From the NCBI RefSeq assembly GCF_003049725.1, contig NZ_QAGM01000012.1:1-64000 (forward strand): a stretch of 64,000 nucleotides of DNA, in the 5' to 3' direction. The position numbers were made by a program, and so were the translations under genes. This stretch comes from Oceanimonas marisflavi (lineage in GTDB: Bacteria; Pseudomonadota; Gammaproteobacteria; Enterobacterales; Aeromonadaceae). Of the stretch, positions 23,362-31,936 are shown in pieces. The notes beneath the pieces are model-generated. The model ran no database searches. It was not told the DNA's origin and was given only the letters and a program-made list of their open reading frames with translations. How positions within the stretch are numbered: position 1 is the stretch's first letter; every line of letters starts with the position of its first letter.

Positions 23362-24285
23362 ATGCCCCTTCTGCTGGAGCATCCCCTCGGCCTGCTGACT
23401 CTGGCGCTGTTGCTCAGCCTGCTGCAACCCGCCGACCGGCTGCAGCCGTTGCTCACCGCCGGTCTGGCGCGCCTGGGGCGGCGGCTTAACAAGGCCGGCT
23501 ACGGGCCGGGTTATCTGAAGGCGGCGGGGGCCGGCCTGTGGCTGGTGCTGCTGTTGCCGCTGCTGGTGGCCTGGTGGGCGCTGGCGGAGTTGTTCCCCTG
23601 GCCGGCACTGCTGGAGGTGCTGCTGCTGTGGGCCTGCCTGGATGCGGGCCGGCTGACGCGGCGGCTGCCGCAAACACTCCGGCAGATTCCCGAGCAGCTT
23701 CCTCAGGCCCGACAGACACTGGCGTCCCTGTGTCTGCGCCAGACCGATGCCCTGTCGGAGCTGGGGCTGCGCAAGGCGGTAGCGGAAGTGGCGGTGCTGC
23801 GGCTGGCCGCTGACTTTGCTCTGGCCTGCTGGTATTCGGCCGGGGGCATTTATGCGGCCCTGACCTTTGTTCTGCTGCGGCTGGTGGTGCAGGCCTGGCC
23901 GGCCAAACTGGCCGACTGGCGCGCTTTTGGCGCCCTGCCCTCGTTGCTGTACCGGGCCATGGCCTGGCTGCCATTCCACGCCCTGGCGATGACCCTGCTG
24001 ATCTATCCCGGCTCCCGCCGCGCCGTTCAGGGCTGGGCCAGAGGCAGCCTGTGGGCCTTTCCCGCCGCCGGCCGGCTGCTTGCAGTGGCCGCCGGCGGTG
24101 TGGATGCCGGGCTGGGCGGTCCGCGGCGCTACACTCAGACCACGGAATATTATCCCAAGCTGGGTAGTAGCCACCCCCTGGGTTATACACAGGTACACGC
24201 CCTGCTGCTGCGGCTGACACTGGCCTTGCTGTTCTGGCTGTCCATCGCCTGGACCCTGACCCTGGTGCCGTTGTTCTATGTCTAA
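23362..24285 (+). CDS. CbiB/CobD-family cobalamin-biosynthesis-like membrane protein
   Basis: A 307-residue Leu/Ala-rich membrane protein with about five hydrophobic segments. It resembles the CbiB/CobD family, whose full members attach aminopropanol to adenosylcobyric acid: GRLTRRLPQTLRQIPE, SLCLRQTDALSELGLRKAVAE, and a late HPLGYTQVHALLLR segment. No other corrin-ring gene is nearby, and btuF overlaps its end by 8 nt. The order mtnN - CbiB-like - btuF - YadS-like is known from Vibrio. It may act in cobamide remodelling or be a diverged homologue; biochemical role unproven. Confidence 0.7.
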   Translation: MPLLLEHPLGLLTLALLLSLLQPADRLQPLLTAGLARLGRRLNKAGYGPGYLKAAGAGLWLVLLLPLLVAWWALAELFPWPALLEVLLLWACLDAGRLTRRLPQTLRQIPEQLPQARQTLASLCLRQTDALSELGLRKAVAEVAVLRLAADFALACWYSAGGIYAALTFVLLRLVVQAWPAKLADWRAFGALPSLLYRAMAWLPFHALAMTLLIYPGSRRAVQGWARGSLWAFPAAGRLLAVAAGGVDAGLGGPRRYTQTTEYYPKLGSSHPLGYTQVHALLLRLTLALLFWLSIAWTLTLVPLFYV

Positions 24286-25093
24286 GTTACTGTGCTTGCT
24301 GTTACTTGTGCCTGCTTTGGCCACCGCCGAGGCCAGACGCATCGTCAGTCTGGCCCCTCATATTACCGAGATCCTGTTTGCCATTGGCGCCGGCGATCAG
24401 GTGGTCGGCGTGGACGAGGCCAGCGACTACCCCGAGGCCGTCACCAGCCTGCCCAAAATCGCCAATTACCGCTCGCTTAACCTTGAGCGCATTCTGGCTC
24501 TGGAGCCTGATTTGATCATTGCTTGGCAAAGCGCCCAGTCGCTGCAGGTGGCGCCGCTTGTGCAGCTTGGCATTCCAGTGGAGTATTCCGAGCCCAGGCG
24601 GCTGGAAGATCTCGGTGACGAGCTGACCCGCTTTGGCCGGCTCACCGGTCATGAAGAGCAGGCCCGGCAGGTGGCAGAGCACTATCAGCGCCACCTTGCT
24701 TCACTGCGGCAGCGCTATCGGAAGGCTGAGCCGGTAAGGCTGTTTTATCAGCTCAATGAAGTGCCGCTGATGTCCGCCAGTCAATATACATGGATGGGCC
24801 AGGCGGTCACCCTGTGTGGTGGCGACAGCATCACCGCCGACAGCCCGACGCCCTATCCGCAGATTGATCCGGAATTTGTGCTGGCCAAAAACCCCGAGGT
24901 GATACTGGCAAAAGATTTGCCCGCCATGCAGCGCTGGCGCGAATGGCCCGAGCTGACCGCCGTGAAACGTAACCAGTTGTTCACCATCGACGTGGATACC
25001 CTGCACCGCTTTACTCCCCGCACTCCGGGTGGCATTGCCGCCCTCTGCCAGCAGCTGGAGCTGGCCCGGTCCCATGGAGCGGGGGTGCATTGA
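24278..25093 (+). CDS. btuF: Vitamin B12-binding periplasmic protein BtuF
   Basis: 271 residues (E. coli BtuF: 266). It starts with a short signal peptide ending ALATAEA. RRIVSLAPHITEILFAIGAGDQ and the PKIANYRSLNLERILALEPDLII segment are conserved BtuF signatures. It carries cobalamin from BtuB to the BtuCD importer; btuCD are not in the window. The start overlaps the CbiB-like gene by 8 nt. The stop is followed at once by a composite terminator/promoter. Confidence 0.93.
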   Translation: MSKLLCLLLLVPALATAEARRIVSLAPHITEILFAIGAGDQVVGVDEASDYPEAVTSLPKIANYRSLNLERILALEPDLIIAWQSAQSLQVAPLVQLGIPVEYSEPRRLEDLGDELTRFGRLTGHEEQARQVAEHYQRHLASLRQRYRKAEPVRLFYQLNEVPLMSASQYTWMGQAVTLCGGDSITADSPTPYPQIDPEFVLAKNPEVILAKDLPAMQRWREWPELTAVKRNQLFTIDVDTLHRFTPRTPGGIAALCQQLELARSHGAGVH

Positions 25094-25118
25094 GTTATCA
25101 GGGCCGCCTCTATACAAT
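25090..25118 (+). promoter_or_regulatory. Candidate promoter for the TRIC/YadS gene, overlapping the btuF stop and terminator
   Basis: TTGAGT (25090-25095, including the btuF TGA stop), 17-bp spacer, TACAAT (25113-25118). The -10 lies in the loop of the btuF terminator hairpin. Transcription would start near 25125 in the T-run, leaving a leader of about 23 nt with TGAGGT as ribosome site. Confidence 0.5.
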
Positions 25119-25133
25119 GGCGGCCCTTTTTCT
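25099..25133 (+). terminator. Rho-independent terminator after btuF
   Basis: Stem GGGCCGCC / GGCGGCCC with a 10-nt loop TCTATACAAT, followed by TTTTTCTT. It starts within 10 nt of the btuF stop and separates btuF from the next gene on the same strand. Confidence 0.85.
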
Positions 25134-25147
25134 TGAGGTAAAAACAA

Positions 25148-25777
25148 GTGCTGCCGCTGGTTGATTCGGTATTTTACTGGAGCGATTTGTTCGGTACCGC
25201 CGTGTTTGCCTTTTCCGGCATACTGGTAGCGGGCCGTTTGCGCATGGATGGCTTTGGAGTAATAGTGCTGGCGGCGGTCACCGCCATTGGTGGCGGTACC
25301 ATTCGGGATCTGATCATCGGTGCCGAGCAGGTGTTCTGGGTGGCCAATCCCCTTTATTTGTGGGTGATCCTGGGCACAGCCCTGCTCGGGCTTTATCTGG
25401 TGCGACTGCCGCGCCGGCTGCCCTGGTATATGCTGCCCCTGGCCGATGCCTTCGGACTGGCAGTGTTCACCGTGATCGGTGCCGACAAGGCCCTGAGCCA
25501 CGGTACTTCTGGCATGGTGGCAGTGGTAATGGGGGTGATCACCGGGGTGGCCGGCGGCATGATTCGGGACGTACTGGCCCGGGAAGTGCCCATGGTGCTG
25601 CAGCGGGAGATCTACGCCACCGCCTGCATTCTGGGCGGCATGCTCTATACCGGCACCCTGGCACTGGGCCTGCCCACCCTGCTGGCCACCGCCCTGGGCA
25701 TGCTGGGCACCTTTGTGCTGCGGGTGGCCGCCATTCGCTGGCACCTGTCGTTGCCCGCCTTTTCGCTGACGCGGTAA
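25148..25777 (+). CDS. Trimeric intracellular cation (TRIC) channel family protein, YadS-like
   Basis: A 209-residue protein made of two UPF0126/TRIC repeats of three to four helices each. Each repeat carries the glycine-rich pore motif: [14 protein letters not shown] in the first half and [14 protein letters not shown] in the second. Family members such as E. coli YadS/YicG form trimeric potassium or small-solute channels. The start is GTG, with TGAGGT 8 nt upstream; no ATG lies closer. A terminator and candidate promoter sit between it and btuF, so it is probably its own transcript. Confidence 0.88.
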   Translation: MLPLVDSVFYWSDLFGTAVFAFSGILVAGRLRMDGFGVIVLAAVTAIGGGTIRDLIIGAEQVFWVANPLYLWVILGTALLGLYLVRLPRRLPWYMLPLADAFGLAVFTVIGADKALSHGTSGMVAVVMGVITGVAGGMIRDVLAREVPMVLQREIYATACILGGMLYTGTLALGLPTLLATALGMLGTFVLRVAAIRWHLSLPAFSLTR

Positions 25778-25818
25778 CAAGACTGACGTGAGGGGTAAGG
25801 CGTGAGGTGAACAAGCCT

Positions 25819-25909
25819 TGTAGCTGCCGCTTCAGCCGGCAGGGCCTGTGCAGCAGGCCTTAAATACACAGTCATATGCAAATTTGCGCCAGCTAAAGCG
25901 GCGCCTACG
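25819..25909. repeat. REP-doublet-like element (family 2), full copy 1
   Basis: 91 bp. Left TGTAGCTGCCGCTTCAGCCGGCAG and right GCGCCAGCTAAAGCGGCGCCTACG segments are inverted versions of one 22-24-bp hairpin unit. They flank GGGCCTGTGCAGCAGGCC, a central hairpin, and an A/T-rich stretch. It lies between the TRIC gene and the tyrS terminator. Positions 25788-25808 just before it hold a GTGAGGGGTAAGGCGTGAGG tract seen elsewhere in the window. Confidence 0.85.
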
Positions 25910-25936
25910 TATCAAGCAGGACGGGGCAGTTCAAAC

Positions 25937-25968
25937 AAAAAGGGCAGCTCATTTGAGCTGCCCTTTTT
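25937..25968 (-). terminator. Terminator after tyrS (bidirectional shape)
   Basis: Perfect stem AAAAAGGGCAGCTCA / TGAGCTGCCCTTTTT 18 nt beyond the tyrS stop. The flanking A and T runs would let it work in both orientations. Confidence 0.9.
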
Positions 25969-25985
25969 GGCTTCAAGCGTCAGGC

Positions 25986-27182
25986 TCAGGCCACGGTGAC
26001 CTTTGCAAACTTGCGCTTGCCTACCTGATATACCGCCTGACCAGGCTGCACCTGCAGCTTGCCGTCTTCCAGCTTGTCGCCGTTCACCTTGACCGCACCC
26101 TGCTTGATCATGCGCAGGGCTTCCGAAGTGGAGGCCACCAGACCGGCGTCTTTCAGCAGGTTGGCAATGCCAATGCCCTCGGCACCGGCAGTCAGGGTCA
26201 CTTCCGGCAGGTCGTCGGGAATGGCGTTTTTCTGAAAACGCTGCACAAAGTCCTGATGGGCCTGCTCGGCGGCCGCTTCGCTGTGATAGCGGGTGATGAT
26301 TTCCTTTGCCAGCAGGATCTTGGTGTCGCGCGGGTTGGCGCCGTTGGCCACTTCCTCTCTGAGGGCGGCCAGCTCGTCCAGACTGCGGCGCGACAGCAGC
26401 TCGAAGTAGCGCCACATCAGCTCGTCGGACAGCGACATGATCTTGCCAAACATCTCGTTCGGCGCTTCATCCACACCAATGTAGTTGCCGGCGGACTTGG
26501 ACATCTTCTTGATGCCGTCCAGGCCTTCCAGCAGCGGCATGGTCAGCACCACCTGGGGTGACATGCCTTCATCCTTCTGCAGCTCGCGGCCCATCAGCAG
26601 GTTGAATTTCTGATCGGTTCCGCCCAGCTCCACATCCGCCTTCAGGGCTACCGAGTCGTAGCCCTGCAGCAGCGGGTACATGAATTCGTGAATGGCGATG
26701 GACTGGCCGGCGGCATAGCGCTTTTTAAAGTCATCCCGCTCCAGCATGCGGGCCACGGTAAGCTTTGAGGCCAGCCGGATCATGCCGGTGGCACCCAGCT
26801 CACCCAGCCAGCTGGAGTTGTAGACGATCTGGGTTTTTGCCGGGTCCAGCACCTTGAACGCCTGCTCGGCGTAGGTTTTGGCGTTCTCGGCCACCTGCTC
26901 GGCAGTCAGCGGCGGACGGGTGGTGTTCTTGCCGGACGGATCCCCCACCTGAGCGGTAAAGTCACCGATCAGCAGCAATACCTCATGACCCAGATCCTGG
27001 AACTGGCGCAGCTTGTTAAGGATCACGGTGTGGCCCAGGTGAATATCGGGGGCGGTGGGATCCATGCCCAGTTTCACCCGCAGCGGACGACCTTCCTTCA
27101 GCTTGGCAATCAGCTCTTCTTCAACCAGTATCTCTTCGGCACCGCGCTTGATTTCCGCCAGCGCCGCTTCCAGCTGGGACAT
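25986..27182 (-). CDS. tyrS: Tyrosyl-tRNA synthetase
   Basis: A 398-residue class I synthetase that charges tRNA-Tyr. The HIGH-type motif is HLGH in [14 protein letters not shown] (~47-50), the KMSKS motif is KKMSKSAGN (~230), and the C-terminal S4-like RNA-binding domain spans the last ~60 residues ([19 protein letters not shown]). The short, KMSKS-perfect sequence with LGMDPTAPD places it in the TyrRS clade found in Vibrio and Neisseria rather than the E. coli TyrS clade (KFGKT). Fourteen further in-frame codons upstream are excluded; MSQLEAAL is the family-like start. Confidence 0.94.
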   Translation of the reverse strand: MSQLEAALAEIKRGAEEILVEEELIAKLKEGRPLRVKLGMDPTAPDIHLGHTVILNKLRQFQDLGHEVLLLIGDFTAQVGDPSGKNTTRPPLTAEQVAENAKTYAEQAFKVLDPAKTQIVYNSSWLGELGATGMIRLASKLTVARMLERDDFKKRYAAGQSIAIHEFMYPLLQGYDSVALKADVELGGTDQKFNLLMGRELQKDEGMSPQVVLTMPLLEGLDGIKKMSKSAGNYIGVDEAPNEMFGKIMSLSDELMWRYFELLSRRSLDELAALREEVANGANPRDTKILLAKEIITRYHSEAAAEQAHQDFVQRFQKNAIPDDLPEVTLTAGAEGIGIANLLKDAGLVASTSEALRMIKQGAVKVNGDKLEDGKLQVQPGQAVYQVGKRKFAKVTVA

Positions 27183-27365
27183 GACAACTTCACTCCTGTT
27201 CGGTGGGCCTGACAAACCACTCACTCCATACCCGCGAAACAGAGAACAAGCAATGGGGCAAAAAGTGTGGCACAGGCGATATCATTAAGAAACGAGCCAT
27301 ATTACTGGAATGGCGCGAAAATTGGAAAGACTGTAGAATTTTTGCCAGTTTTCAGGGAAGAGCCC

Positions 27366-28664
27366 ATGATGCCCGTTATCAGACTGTTCAGAATACTGCC
27401 CCGCGGCCACCGCATTGCCATCTCCACCCTGAGTGCGGGCATGGTGTTGCTGGCGCTGTTGCCCAGCGAACCGGCCGTAGCCAGCCGCAACATAGCTGAA
27501 GACACCGCCTTGCCCAAAATCATCGGTCAAAGGCGAACCCTTGAACTGGACGTGGAAAATATTCCTTTCAGTGATCATCGCAGACATGAACGAGAGCAGG
27601 TGATAGAAGTTAAATCCGGTGATGCCCTGTCACTGATTTTCGCCCGCCTTGATCTGCCTTCAGCCCTGCTCCACGACATCAGCCAGATGGAGCAGGCAAA
27701 GCCGTTGCAGACCCTGCATCCCGGCGATAAGCTGACCTTTCGCTTTACCAGAGATAATCACTTCAGCGGACTGCTTTACCCGCTGGATGCCGCCCGCACG
27801 CTGGAGATCACTCAACATGCCAAGGGCCTGACCGGACGCATTCTCAGCGCTCAACTGGAAAGTCGTCAACGCTTTGCTCAAGGCCAGGTCAGCTCCAGTT
27901 TCTGGAATGCCGGCACCACCGCGGGACTCAGCGCCAGCCAGATTATGAGCCTGGCCGGCATGTTTGCCTGGGATCTGGACTTTGCCCTGGATATTCGTGC
28001 CGGTGATTATTTTACCGTGTTGTTTGAAGAGCAGTACAAAGACGGCCTGCGTGTAGGGACCGGGGATATTCTGGCCGCCGAGTTCGTTAATCAGGGCAAG
28101 GTTTACCGGGCGGTGCGCCATGACGACGGCAACTACTATTCACCGGAAGGCCGGGCCATGCGCAAGAGCTTTCTGCGGGCGCCGGTGAACTTCAGCCATA
28201 TCAGCTCCAACTTCAATCCGCGCCGGCTGCATCCGGTCACCGGCCAAGTACGGCCGCACCGGGGCATTGACTATGCCGCCCGCACCGGCACCCCCGTGAT
28301 GGCTGCAGGCAGCGGCGTGGTGACAGAGTCGGGCTATAACCGTTTTAACGGCAACTATGTATTTATTCGCCACGACGGCAAATATCTCACCAAATACCTG
28401 CACCTGCACGAGCGTACGGTGAAAAAAGGCCAGCGGGTAAAACAGGAGCAGCAAATCGGCACCGTGGGTGCCACCGGCCGGGTGACCGGGCCGCACCTGC
28501 ATTACGAGTTTCTGGTGAACGGCGTGCACCAGGATCCCAAAACCGTGAAGCTGCCCCAGGCGGCCAGACTGCCCGCCGCCGAGCTGGCCCGCTTCAAGCC
28601 CAGAGCCGGCAAGCTGCTGGCCCAGCTGACTCGGGTGAGTGAAGTGATGCTGGCAAAAAACTAG
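27366..28664 (+). CDS. M23-family murein endopeptidase, MepM/YebA-like
   Basis: A 432-residue exported peptidoglycan DD-endopeptidase. The N-terminus has one hydrophobic signal/anchor segment (~15-35). An OapA/LysM-like domain follows (EVKSGDALSLIFARLDLP ... LHPGDKLTFRF, ~80-135). The C-terminal LytM domain contains HRGIDYAARTGTPV, whose His and Asp bind zinc, and HLHYEF, the catalytic HxH. The frame opens 33 codons earlier, but the ATG used has GGGAAGAG nearby and begins the hydrophobic signal. Divergent from tyrS; a similar neighbourhood occurs in Vibrio. The specific substrate bond is inferred from the family. Confidence 0.88.
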   Translation: MMPVIRLFRILPRGHRIAISTLSAGMVLLALLPSEPAVASRNIAEDTALPKIIGQRRTLELDVENIPFSDHRRHEREQVIEVKSGDALSLIFARLDLPSALLHDISQMEQAKPLQTLHPGDKLTFRFTRDNHFSGLLYPLDAARTLEITQHAKGLTGRILSAQLESRQRFAQGQVSSSFWNAGTTAGLSASQIMSLAGMFAWDLDFALDIRAGDYFTVLFEEQYKDGLRVGTGDILAAEFVNQGKVYRAVRHDDGNYYSPEGRAMRKSFLRAPVNFSHISSNFNPRRLHPVTGQVRPHRGIDYAARTGTPVMAAGSGVVTESGYNRFNGNYVFIRHDGKYLTKYLHLHERTVKKGQRVKQEQQIGTVGATGRVTGPHLHYEFLVNGVHQDPKTVKLPQAARLPAAELARFKPRAGKLLAQLTRVSEVMLAKN

Positions 28665-28670
28665 AAAAAC

Positions 28671-28700
28671 AAAACGGCCCGCATTGGCGGGCCGTGTTTT
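28671..28700. terminator. Bidirectional terminator between mepM-like and HIT genes
   Basis: Stem AAAACGGCCCGC / GCGGGCCGTGTTTT with a 4-6-nt loop, seven nt after the M23 gene stop and overlapping the stop of the convergent HIT gene. Confidence 0.88.
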
Positions 28701-29127
28701 ATGCCGCAGACACAAAGTCCGGCAGGCTGGTCAGCCGCTCGCGCCAGCGGGCCGCTTCAGCCTCAGGGTTTTCATAAGGCAGTGCGTCAAAACGCCCCCA
28801 GATGGGACCGGGCCAGGCAACGTCCGTGCTAAAACGGGCGACATGATGCAGATGCAGCTGGGGCACCATGTTGCCGAGCGCCGCCACATTAAGCTTGTCG
28901 GGCGACAGGCAGTCTTCCATCAGCCGCCCAAGAGCGCAGGACTCGCCCATCAGCCGCTGCTGCTCGGCCTCGCTCAAATGATGAATTTCACGAATGCCGG
29001 CACGCCGTGGCACCAGAATAAGCCAGGGATAACGGCCGTCTTTGGCCAGCAGTACCCGGCTTAACGGCAGATCGCCCAGCACCACACAGTCGGCGGCCAG
29101 GCGCTCATGCAGTACAAACCCGCTCAT
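28699..29127 (-). CDS. HIT-family nucleotide hydrolase/transferase
   Basis: 142 residues. The histidine-triad motif is QLHLHHVARF (~91-100), a bacterial HIT variant with two His in HxH plus one following. The N-terminal LHERLAADCVVLGDLPLSRVLLAKDGRYPWLILVPRR is typical of HIT proteins that act on dinucleoside polyphosphates or adenylated amines. It overlaps the glutaredoxin-like gene by 4 nt, so the two are probably coupled. Substrate unknown. Confidence 0.85.
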   Translation of the reverse strand: MSGFVLHERLAADCVVLGDLPLSRVLLAKDGRYPWLILVPRRAGIREIHHLSEAEQQRLMGESCALGRLMEDCLSPDKLNVAALGNMVPQLHLHHVARFSTDVAWPGPIWGRFDALPYENPEAEAARWRERLTSLPDFVSAA

Positions 29128-29450
29128 GCATCCTTGCCGAAATGCAGCCGCAGGTAAGCGGCGATATCCGCCGACTCATACAGCCAGAAATAGTCGCCGT
29201 TGTCCTGCTCAATGCGCAGGCAGGGCACCATGCGCTGACCACCGCCGGCCATCAGCGCCTGCAGGTGCTCGGGATCATTGGTGTCGTACTCAGCCAGCTC
29301 CAGATCCAGCTCGGCCACGACCGCCCTGACCCGCTGGCAATAGGGGCACCATTCTTTCTGATACAGCGCCAGCCGCTCGGGGCTGTTCACCGCCGGGGCC
29401 GCCTCGGCGGCCTGGCTCGCGCCGCCGCCAAACCAGTCAAACAGGGACAT
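29124..29450 (-). CDS. Glutaredoxin-like protein (CPYC motif)
   Basis: 108 residues. A ~25-residue N-terminal extension (MSLFDWFGGGASQAAEAA) precedes a glutaredoxin fold: LYQKEWCPYCQRVRAVV carries the CPYC dithiol (~36-39), MVPCLRI gives the cis-Pro, and YESADIAAYL is the helix capping motif. The extension is unlike classic GrxA/GrxC. It lies 7 nt after erpA and overlaps the HIT gene by 4 nt, suggesting an erpA-grx-hit transcription unit and a role in thiol or Fe-S homeostasis. Confidence 0.85.
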   Translation of the reverse strand: MSLFDWFGGGASQAAEAAPAVNSPERLALYQKEWCPYCQRVRAVVAELDLELAEYDTNDPEHLQALMAGGGQRMVPCLRIEQDNGDYFWLYESADIAAYLRLHFGKDA

Positions 29451-29457
29451 AGCTACC

Positions 29458-29802
29458 TCAGATGCTGAAGGAAGAGCCGCAGCCGCAGGTGCTGGTGGCG
29501 TTGGGGTTGGTCACCAGAAAGCGGGAGCCTTCCAGGCCTTCTACATAGTCAACGGTGCCGCCCACCAGATACTGCAGGCTCATGGCGTCCACCACCATGA
29601 TGATGCCGTTCTTCTCGATCACGGTGTCGCCGTCGTTGCTGTTTTCGTCAAAGGTAAAACCGTACTGAAAACCGGAGCAGCCGCCACCGGTAATGTATAC
29701 CCGCAGCTTGAGATTGGGGTTTTCCTCTTCGGCGATCAGGGCTTTTACCTTGTTGGCTGCCGCATCGCTCATCTGGATCGGCAAGGGGACTGCTTCGCTC
29801 AT
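29458..29802 (-). CDS. erpA: Iron-sulfur cluster insertion protein ErpA
   Basis: A 114-residue A-type Fe-S carrier (E. coli ErpA: 114 aa) that delivers clusters to apo-proteins, including isoprenoid enzymes. The three cluster-binding cysteines are in [11 protein letters not shown] and [11 protein letters not shown]. The ATG is preceded by GAGG at 5 nt; a GTG one codon upstream is also possible. It lies divergent to hemL, as erpA often does in gammaproteobacteria. Confidence 0.95.
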   Translation of the reverse strand: MSEAVPLPIQMSDAAANKVKALIAEEENPNLKLRVYITGGGCSGFQYGFTFDENSNDGDTVIEKNGIIMVVDAMSLQYLVGGTVDYVEGLEGSRFLVTNPNATSTCGCGSSFSI

Positions 29803-29832
29803 CACTACCTCATAATTATCGGTGTCGGCAAA

Positions 29833-29861
29833 ATTATCCGATACCCGACCAATCAGTTCAA
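29833..29861 (-). promoter_or_regulatory. erpA promoter
   Basis: Minus-strand TTGAAC (29856-29861), 17-bp spacer, GATAAT (29833-29838), about 30 nt before the erpA start. A good sigma-70 match. I could not recognise a convincing IscR site. Confidence 0.65.
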
Positions 29862-29872
29862 GTATTGTGCGA

Positions 29873-29895
29873 CTCAGGCCGATTCTCGGCCTGAG
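29873..29895. promoter_or_regulatory. Perfect inverted repeat between the erpA and hemL promoters
   Basis: Ten-base arms CTCAGGCCGA and TCGGCCTGAG separated by TTC, with no T-run. It lies just upstream of the erpA -35 and overlaps the place where the hemL -35 should be (the hemL -10 candidate TATAGT is at 29906-29911). It could be an operator for a dimeric regulator or a DNA/RNA hairpin. Confidence 0.45.
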
Positions 29896-29970
29896 CGGAT
29901 TTTGTTATAGTCGGGCCACACCGGCCGCCTGCGCGGCCTTTCACGCTCATGAACACCAAGGATTATGTGC

Positions 29971-31257
29971 ATGTCCAAGTCTGACGAACTCTTTAACCAG
30001 GCCCGCCGCTTTATTCCCGGCGGCGTCAACTCACCGGTGCGCGCCTTCAGCGGCGTGGGCGGCACACCCCGTTTTATCGAGCGCGCCGACGGTGCCCGCA
30101 TGTATGACGTGGATGGCAACAGCTACATCGATTACGTCGGTTCCTGGGGGCCCATGATCCTGGGTCACAATGCGCCCGTGGTAAAAGACGCGGTTATCGA
30201 GGCGGTATCCCGCGGTCTTAGCTTTGGCGCCCCCACCGGCGTGGAAGTGACCATGGCCGAGAAAGTGTCCCAGCTGGTACCCTCCATGGAGCAGGTGCGC
30301 ATGGTCAACTCCGGTACCGAAGCCACCATGAGCGCCATTCGTCTGGCCCGGGGCTTTACCGGTCGTGACAAGATTCTGAAGTTTGAAGGCTGCTACCACG
30401 GTCATGCCGACTGTCTGCTGGTGAAGGCCGGCTCCGGCGCCCTGACCCTGGGCCAGCCCAATTCCCCGGGCGTGCCCGCCGACTTCGCCAAGCACACCCT
30501 GACCTGCACCTTTAACGATCTGGACTCGGTGCGCGCCGCCTTTGAGGCCGCCCCGGCGGATATCGCCTGCATCATCGTGGAGCCGGTGGCCGGCAACATG
30601 AACTGCATTCCTCCCGCCCCCGGTTTTCTGGAAGGGCTGCGCAGCATCTGTGACGAATTCGGTGCCCTGCTGATCTTCGACGAAGTGATGTGCGGTTTCC
30701 GCGCTTCTCTGGGCGGTGCGCAGCAGCGCTTTGGCGTCAAGCCCGACCTGACCACCCTGGGCAAAATCATCGGTGGCGGCATGCCGGTGGGCGCCTTTGG
30801 CGGCCGTCGTGACGTAATGGAGCACCTGGCTCCCACCGGCCCCGTGTATCAGGCCGGCACCCTGTCCGGCAACCCGGTGGCCATGGCCGCGGGCCTGGCG
30901 ACCCTGAACGCCATCAGCCAGCCAGGCGTGTACGAGGCTCTGGAGCAAAAAACCCAGGAACTGGTTGACGGTCTGCAGGCCGCCGCCGACAGGCACGGCA
31001 TCGCCTTTACCACCAACCGGGTAGGCGCCATGTTTGGTTTCTTCTTTACCGAGGAGAAAAACATCAGCAGCTATGAGCAGGTCACCCGCTGCGATCTGGA
31101 CGCCTTCAAGCGCTTCTTCCATCTGATGCTGGATCACGGCGTCTACCTGGCCCCCAGCGCCTTTGAAGCCGGCTTTATGTCGCTGGCCCACGGTGAGCAG
31201 GAAATTGCCGACACCCTGGCCGCCGCCGACAAGGCCTTTGCTGCGCTCAAAGGCTAA
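29971..31257 (+). CDS. hemL: Glutamate-1-semialdehyde 2,1-aminomutase
   Basis: A 428-residue PLP enzyme that makes 5-aminolevulinate from glutamate-1-semialdehyde in the C5 heme pathway. It starts [34 protein letters not shown], the FDEVMCGFR Asp that holds the PLP ring, and [18 protein letters not shown] with the Schiff-base Lys are all present. An in-frame ATG two codons earlier is less likely because it would lie only 2 nt from AAGGA. Length matches E. coli HemL (426). Confidence 0.96.
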   Translation: MSKSDELFNQARRFIPGGVNSPVRAFSGVGGTPRFIERADGARMYDVDGNSYIDYVGSWGPMILGHNAPVVKDAVIEAVSRGLSFGAPTGVEVTMAEKVSQLVPSMEQVRMVNSGTEATMSAIRLARGFTGRDKILKFEGCYHGHADCLLVKAGSGALTLGQPNSPGVPADFAKHTLTCTFNDLDSVRAAFEAAPADIACIIVEPVAGNMNCIPPAPGFLEGLRSICDEFGALLIFDEVMCGFRASLGGAQQRFGVKPDLTTLGKIIGGGMPVGAFGGRRDVMEHLAPTGPVYQAGTLSGNPVAMAAGLATLNAISQPGVYEALEQKTQELVDGLQAAADRHGIAFTTNRVGAMFGFFFTEEKNISSYEQVTRCDLDAFKRFFHLMLDHGVYLAPSAFEAGFMSLAHGEQEIADTLAAADKAFAALKG

Positions 31258-31274
31258 CTAGCGGACGGCACTTA

Positions 31275-31388
31275 GAAGCAACAGCAGGGATTGCCGTAAC
31301 CGACCGTCACATGCCAGGGATGGCATGTGCCGAGCGCTACATGGATGTACTCGCAGCGTGTCGGTGTAGGTAACCCTGCTGATGCTTC
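31275..31388. repeat. Modular palindromic intergenic repeat, family 1, copy C
   Basis: Left arm GAAGCAACAGCAGGGATTGC and right arm GGTAACCCTGCTGATGCTTC enclose CACATGCCAGGGATGGCATG (perfect hairpin, about 31308-31328) and GCGCTACATGGATGTACTCGC. It fills the gap between the convergent hemL and VOC genes. Confidence 0.88.
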
Positions 31389-31400
31389 GTTCCTCCCCCC

Positions 31401-31826
31401 CTACGCCGGCCGCTGTATCTCTACCAGCGGTGCTTCCAGCAGCTCCACGCTGTTGCCGTCCGGATCCATGATAAATACATAACGTTCACAGGTCTGGCCC
31501 GGCACCGGTGACGGCTTGTCGGCCAGCAGTCCGGCACCGTGCAGACTGCTCAGGGCATCATCCAGATCCTCCACCTGCAACGCAAAATGCCTTAGCCCCA
31601 GCCGGTGTCCCTGGGCCCAGGGCGGCAGCGCCGCCAGATCAGGCTCGTCTGCCGGACGAAAGCAATACAGCTCCAGGCGCGCCTGCCCCAGACGCAAATG
31701 ACAGATCTGCAGTTCACCCTGCTCATCCTGCCAGCGGTAATCCGGCTCAAACCCAAGCCCCCGGTAAAACCCCTCGGCACTGTCCAGATTACGCACATTC
31801 AGGGTTACATGATGAAAAGCAAACAT
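31401..31826 (-). CDS. VOC/glyoxalase superfamily protein
   Basis: A 141-residue vicinal-oxygen-chelate protein with two beta-alpha-beta-beta-beta modules. Potential metal ligands are the His in FAFHHVTLNV, the Glu in LELYCF, the His in LRHFALQV and the Glu in GNSVELLEA. It starts at MFAFHHV, where GGAGGTGA lies 6 nt upstream; ten upstream codons are excluded. The sequence does not identify whether it is a lyase, dioxygenase or resistance-type protein. Single gene convergent to hemL. Confidence 0.78.
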   Translation of the reverse strand: MFAFHHVTLNVRNLDSAEGFYRGLGFEPDYRWQDEQGELQICHLRLGQARLELYCFRPADEPDLAALPPWAQGHRLGLRHFALQVEDLDDALSSLHGAGLLADKPSPVPGQTCERYVFIMDPDGNSVELLEAPLVEIQRPA

Positions 31827-31898
31827 GGCGGTCACCTCCGTCTCTCTATTCAGCATATACGGAGACGGCGGCTTTCACCTGCTTGAAGAAAGGCGGCC

Positions 31899-31931
31899 CA
31901 AAAACAAGGGGGAGCGAAATGCTCCCCCTTG
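31899..31931 (-). terminator. Terminator after mrcB
   Basis: Stem CAAGGGGGAGC / GCTCCCCCTTG with a short GAAAT loop. On the minus strand it is followed by TTTTT. It starts within 10 nt of the mrcB stop. Confidence 0.9.
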
Positions 31932-31936
31932 CGGCC

